Shown piece after piece: positions 60,238 through 64,000 of a DNA stretch of 64,000 bases. Positions within the stretch are counted from its first letter, which is position 1, and the number at the start of each line of letters is the position of its first letter. Made by a program: the position numbers and the translations under genes. This stretch comes from Castanea sativa (lineage: Eukaryota > Streptophyta > Magnoliopsida > Fagales > Fagaceae), in NCBI RefSeq assembly GCF_040712315.1, contig NC_134024.1, positions 27,767,158 through 27,831,157 on the forward strand, given 5' to 3'. Under the pieces are notes generated by a model. The model made no database searches and was not told the DNA's origin. It saw only the letters and a list, made by a program, of their open reading frames with translations.

Positions 60238-63200
60238 ATGGCTTTTAGAGAGGTACATGTTGGAGTGAATCCAAGAGCTATGGAAATTGATTCTGGAGAG
60301 AAGCGTCTAAACGAGCTTGGATACAAGCAAGAACTCAAAAGAGAAATGGTACATATATGATACTTTGGTTATATGTGTTTTATTTATACATGTATTTAAA
60401 CAAAAAATCTTGGATGTCTAATTGATGTGTTTTGAATTAAGGACATCCTGAAACTTTTTATTTGATATTACATTAATATTGATGGGGTTTTCTGAATAAT
60501 ATGTATGGAACCATCGAGATGAGAAAATTTCCTCTCTTCTTTTGGAAATTGCAGAGTTTATTCAAGACATTCGCAATAACATTTTCGACCATGGCTTTTT
60601 TTGTTGGAACACCACTGTACGGACCAAGCCTACTTTATGCAGGCCCTGCTAGCTTGATATGGGGTTACGTTGTGGTCACATTCTTCACCTGGTTTGTTGG
60701 ATTCGCCATGGCTGAGATATGCTCATCATTTCCAGTATGCATCATTCTCTTCTTCTTTTTTTTTAGTTTCTTCCCTAATGTTACTTAGATTCACTGCTTT
60801 TATAATAGTATATGCTATAATTTTGCTCATAACATGGTGGGAAAAAGCAAGTAGCCCTGGCCGGCAGCTCTCTTAACTTGACTGGGGGCAGAGTTTGAAA
60901 GGGTCTTCTGACTTTTGTGAATATTGTGTCTATGTGCCAAAATTTTTAGCTTTTAGCTCTTTTTTTTCTCAATTATTTATTTATATATTTAAAATTTAAC
61001 AAAATTAGTTTTTAGATTTTTGTCTCAAATTTAGTATAAAAAATATAAAAATTGTATGTATTTTTCTTTATTTAAATATATGCAAATAAGTTACTGGAAA
61101 CTACAGGATATTCAAGTACATATGCATCATTTTCTTCCTAACCTTGATACCAACGATGAAAAACTTTCTTAATTTCTCTTTTTACCCCATGTTTTTCTTC
61201 TTTTTCTTCTTAATTAGGAATATTGTTTTTCAGATTTAAACTGATTAGAAGACAACAACTAATTTGACTGTGGAAACATTTAACAGACCACTGGCTCCCT
61301 TTATTTCTGGACTGCCCATTTAGCTGGACCCCGATGGGGGCCATTTGCATCATGGTGCTGCGCTTGGCTTGAAACCATAGGTCTCATTTCTGGAATTGGC
61401 GCACAGGTACTGCCACTCTTTTCAAGTACTTTTTTTTTTTTTCAGAGAACCTTACTTCATTCGGCACTAATTAAAATTTTCTGACGTTGATGATGTTATG
61501 AATGCCGATATTATTGTAACACTAGCTAGTTATAATGCTTGTGATTTCAAATATATATTTGAATTGGTTGTCATCACAAAAGTTATATTTCTTCTTTTTT
61601 TATGTTGCTCCTTTCTTACTGTTATTAGGCATACTCAGCAGCACAGACATTGCAGATAATAATTCTGTTGTCTACTGGAACAAACAAGGGTGGAGGCTAC
61701 TTTGCACCAAAGAGTGTATTTTTGTGCATATACATTATCCTTATCATCATATGGGCAGTGCTCAACTCCTTTGCATTACAAGTCATCGCATTCCTCAACG
61801 TCATTTCCGTATGGTGGCAGGTGTGCTTAATTTTCAACCATCTGCTTCTCAAATCCAAAAAACTACTAAAAAAAAAACTATCTGCTTCTCAGAATTTATA
61901 TACTATATTGTAAGAAATCTTCTGCTTAATCTAGTGTGCTACGCCTACCTGCAAGTCAAAGTACCTTTTAGCTGACTTTTTCTTTACCCAATAAGTTTTC
62001 TCCTTTTGAGTCGAAGTACCTAATACGTCAACAGGAAAAAGTGAAATTTTGCTTGTGGCTAGCTTACAAGAATTTTTAATTAAAGAAGCGGAGTGCCAAC
62101 TTTTGTCTAGACTATTCCAAAACTCCATGAATCGATAGTGTCGACGTTACACCAATCCACTAAGCCCAACACTCAAGTACCCATGGCCGTATGGGTGGAT
62201 AGCTTACAAGCTTTTACACGATAGATTTTTACTCCGACAATTACTCCAGAGTTTTTAAAATAGAAGCAATGAATTATAACCTCTTCATCTTTGTGCACAC
62301 GTCTCATGCTAATATGCTTGTTTCCTATAAATTTGGAAAATGATGATAGCCTCTATGAATTATGATTAAGCGGTAAAGATTCATATAACTTCAACCTGTA
62401 GAGTAATTGGAGCACTTTTTTACCATATTCCGCGAATACTTAAAGAATTTGTCCAACTTTTACGTAAAAATATATATATGAAGATTGGATTAAGATCCTT
62501 TAGCTTTCTTAGTATAACTTATTTTAGAGTTCTTAAAATTTTATTAATTTATTTTGAAATGAGTGGATTAAATTTTACTACATCATCAATATTTAAAAGA
62601 TACTGATTGTCATCATATTTGATATCTTTTTCTTCAATTATTAATCATATGGAAAAATCCAATTTACTCATTTTAAATTGAATGGATAAAATTTTGAAAA
62701 CTCTAGAGTATACTAATCCATGTGGGTCAATTTACTTCTTATTGACATGTCATGAGAGAATGCAGGTAATAGGCGGATTCGTTGTAATTATAGGTCTTCC
62801 ACTTATATCAACCTCAACACAATCAGCATCATATGTGTTTACTCATTTTGAAACGTCTCCTGAGGCAACTGGAATACATAGTAAACCTTATGCAATAATT
62901 TTATCAGTACTTCTAAGCCAGTACTGCTTGTATGGCTACGACACTGCAGCTCATCTAACTGAGGAAACAAAAGGCGCTGACAGAACTGGTCCTATGGCCA
63001 TTCTTTCTTGTATAGGAATCATTTCAACATTTGGATGGGCTTATATCTTAGCTCTAACTTTCTGCATCCAGGTATATATGATTATAGTATGAAGAGTTTG
63101 GCTTTTGTTTCAGAATTTCATTCGCTCGACCATCAAGTTTGACATTAGACAATGTTGTTACTGCAGGATCCAGCCTATTTATTTGACACAAACAATGAGA

Positions 63201-64000
63201 CAGCTGGTGCATTTGTACCAGCACAAATAATATATGATGTGTTTAATCAAAGGTATCATAGTGGCACAGGAGCCATAATTATCCTCTGTATCATTTGGGG
63301 AACCTTTTTCTTTTGTGGGCTCTCAGTCATAACCGGTGCTGCTAGAGTAGTAAGCAAAACTGAAAATCTCTCTCTTTGGTTGTTTCCTAGTTCAACTATA
63401 ATAATTTTATAACAATAAGAGTGATCTTGGAGATATTATAAATTTTATTATATAAATCTTAATACTATTGAATTGAACCAATTACTTTCATTATCAAGTT
63501 AACTTTTTTTTTCCCAATAGTATTATCAAATCAGTTAGTTAGCCTTTAGTAATAAAATTGACAATATCACAGTGTTTAATTTTTGTTTGTTTGTTTGTTG
63601 GTTTTTTTTTTTTTTTTTTTGGCAATCCATAACCTGCGCTAAAAATGTCAATGCATGTATATTTTCTACTCCCTAGGTTTATGCTCTATCAAGGGATGGT
63701 GGAATTCCATTTTCACCAATCTGGACAAAACTACATCCAAAGTATAAGAATCCAACAAATGCGGTGTGGTTGTGTGCGGCCATTTCCATTATCTTAGGAC
63801 TTCCCATCTTGAAACTCAATGTGATTTTCACTGCCATCCTCTCAATTAGTACAGTTGGATGGGTGGGTAGCTATGCTGTCCCGATTTTCGCAAGGCTGGT
63901 CATGGATGAGAAGCATTTTACACCAGGTCCCTTCTATTTGGGTAGAGCAAGCAAGCCAGTTTGCTTGATAGCTTTCATATATATATGTTATACCTGCGCA
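60238..64000 (+). CDS. BAT1-like: BAT1-like amino-acid permease, 7 exons, runs off the window
   Basis: APC-superfamily carrier of the BAT1/GABA-permease branch, which moves amino acids across cell membranes; 12 membrane helices are expected. Exons: 60238-60348, 60555-60734, 61287-61406, 61629-61820, 62766-63071, 63167-63349 and 63677-64000 (open). All borders are GT/AG in phase 0; 472 residues are visible, of an expected ~520. Recognisable parts: EKRLNELGYKQELKREM, STMAFFVGTPLYGPSLLYAG, WFVGFAMAEICSSFP, FWTAHLAGPRWGPFASW, GTNKGGGYFAPK, the family block GYDTAAHLTEETKGADRTGP, and VYALSRDGGIPFS. The ATG at 60238 is chosen over an in-frame one at 60172 because a splice acceptor (60211-60214) lies between them. 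Exon 2 lacks one residue before TPLYG compared with family members I remember. No stops or frameshifts. The exact paralogue and substrates are inferred. Confidence 0.9.

Overview
This is a repeat-dense stretch of a plant nuclear genome. The evidence is plant-type Copia and Gypsy retrotransposons, hAT/MULE/CACTA transposons, a tRNA-derived SINE, intron-split plant genes and a fragment of chloroplast DNA. The terpene synthase and amino-acid permease remnants look most like those of woody rosids. A Fagales tree (oak/chestnut group) is my best guess, but it rests on recalled similarity and not on a search.

Only one gene looks functional: a BAT1-type amino-acid permease on the + strand. It starts at 60238 and leaves the window inside its seventh exon at 64000. 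All seven visible exons have GT/AG borders in phase 0 and no stops. A second copy of its promoter and first exon, with no gene behind it, lies 3.7 kb upstream (55165-56690).

Layout. 1-10453: parts of Sirevirus-like Copia elements (LTR, broken gag, an env-position ORF, a second unrelated LTR), split by a 2.5-kb solo LTR. 10454-20340 and 30586-38330: two copies of one segmental duplication. Each carries terpene synthase (TPS) sequence on the - strand: a full-length but dead gene in copy A and a last-exon fragment in copy B. Comparing the copies gives empty sites for several insertions, so element borders can be fixed to the base. 20341-30585: MULE, SINEs, solo LTRs and a Copia remnant. 38331-47520: broken Gypsy gag-pro, an LTR, and a four-unit array of about 745-bp repeats. 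47521-54119: an Athila/Tat-type Gypsy element on the - strand that has lost RT, RNase H and most of integrase; its LTR holds a piece of chloroplast accD. 54120-60237: MITE, MULE, another solo LTR and the duplicated permease promoter.

Most retroelement remains are solo LTRs with visible target-site duplications, and no full-length autonomous element is present. I found no CRISPR array, no rRNA or functional tRNA gene, and no convincing new multi-gene system. The points of interest are structural: paralogous empty sites, an in-frame protease-integrase fusion, the plastid insert, the orphan promoter plus exon 1, and the large tandem array.
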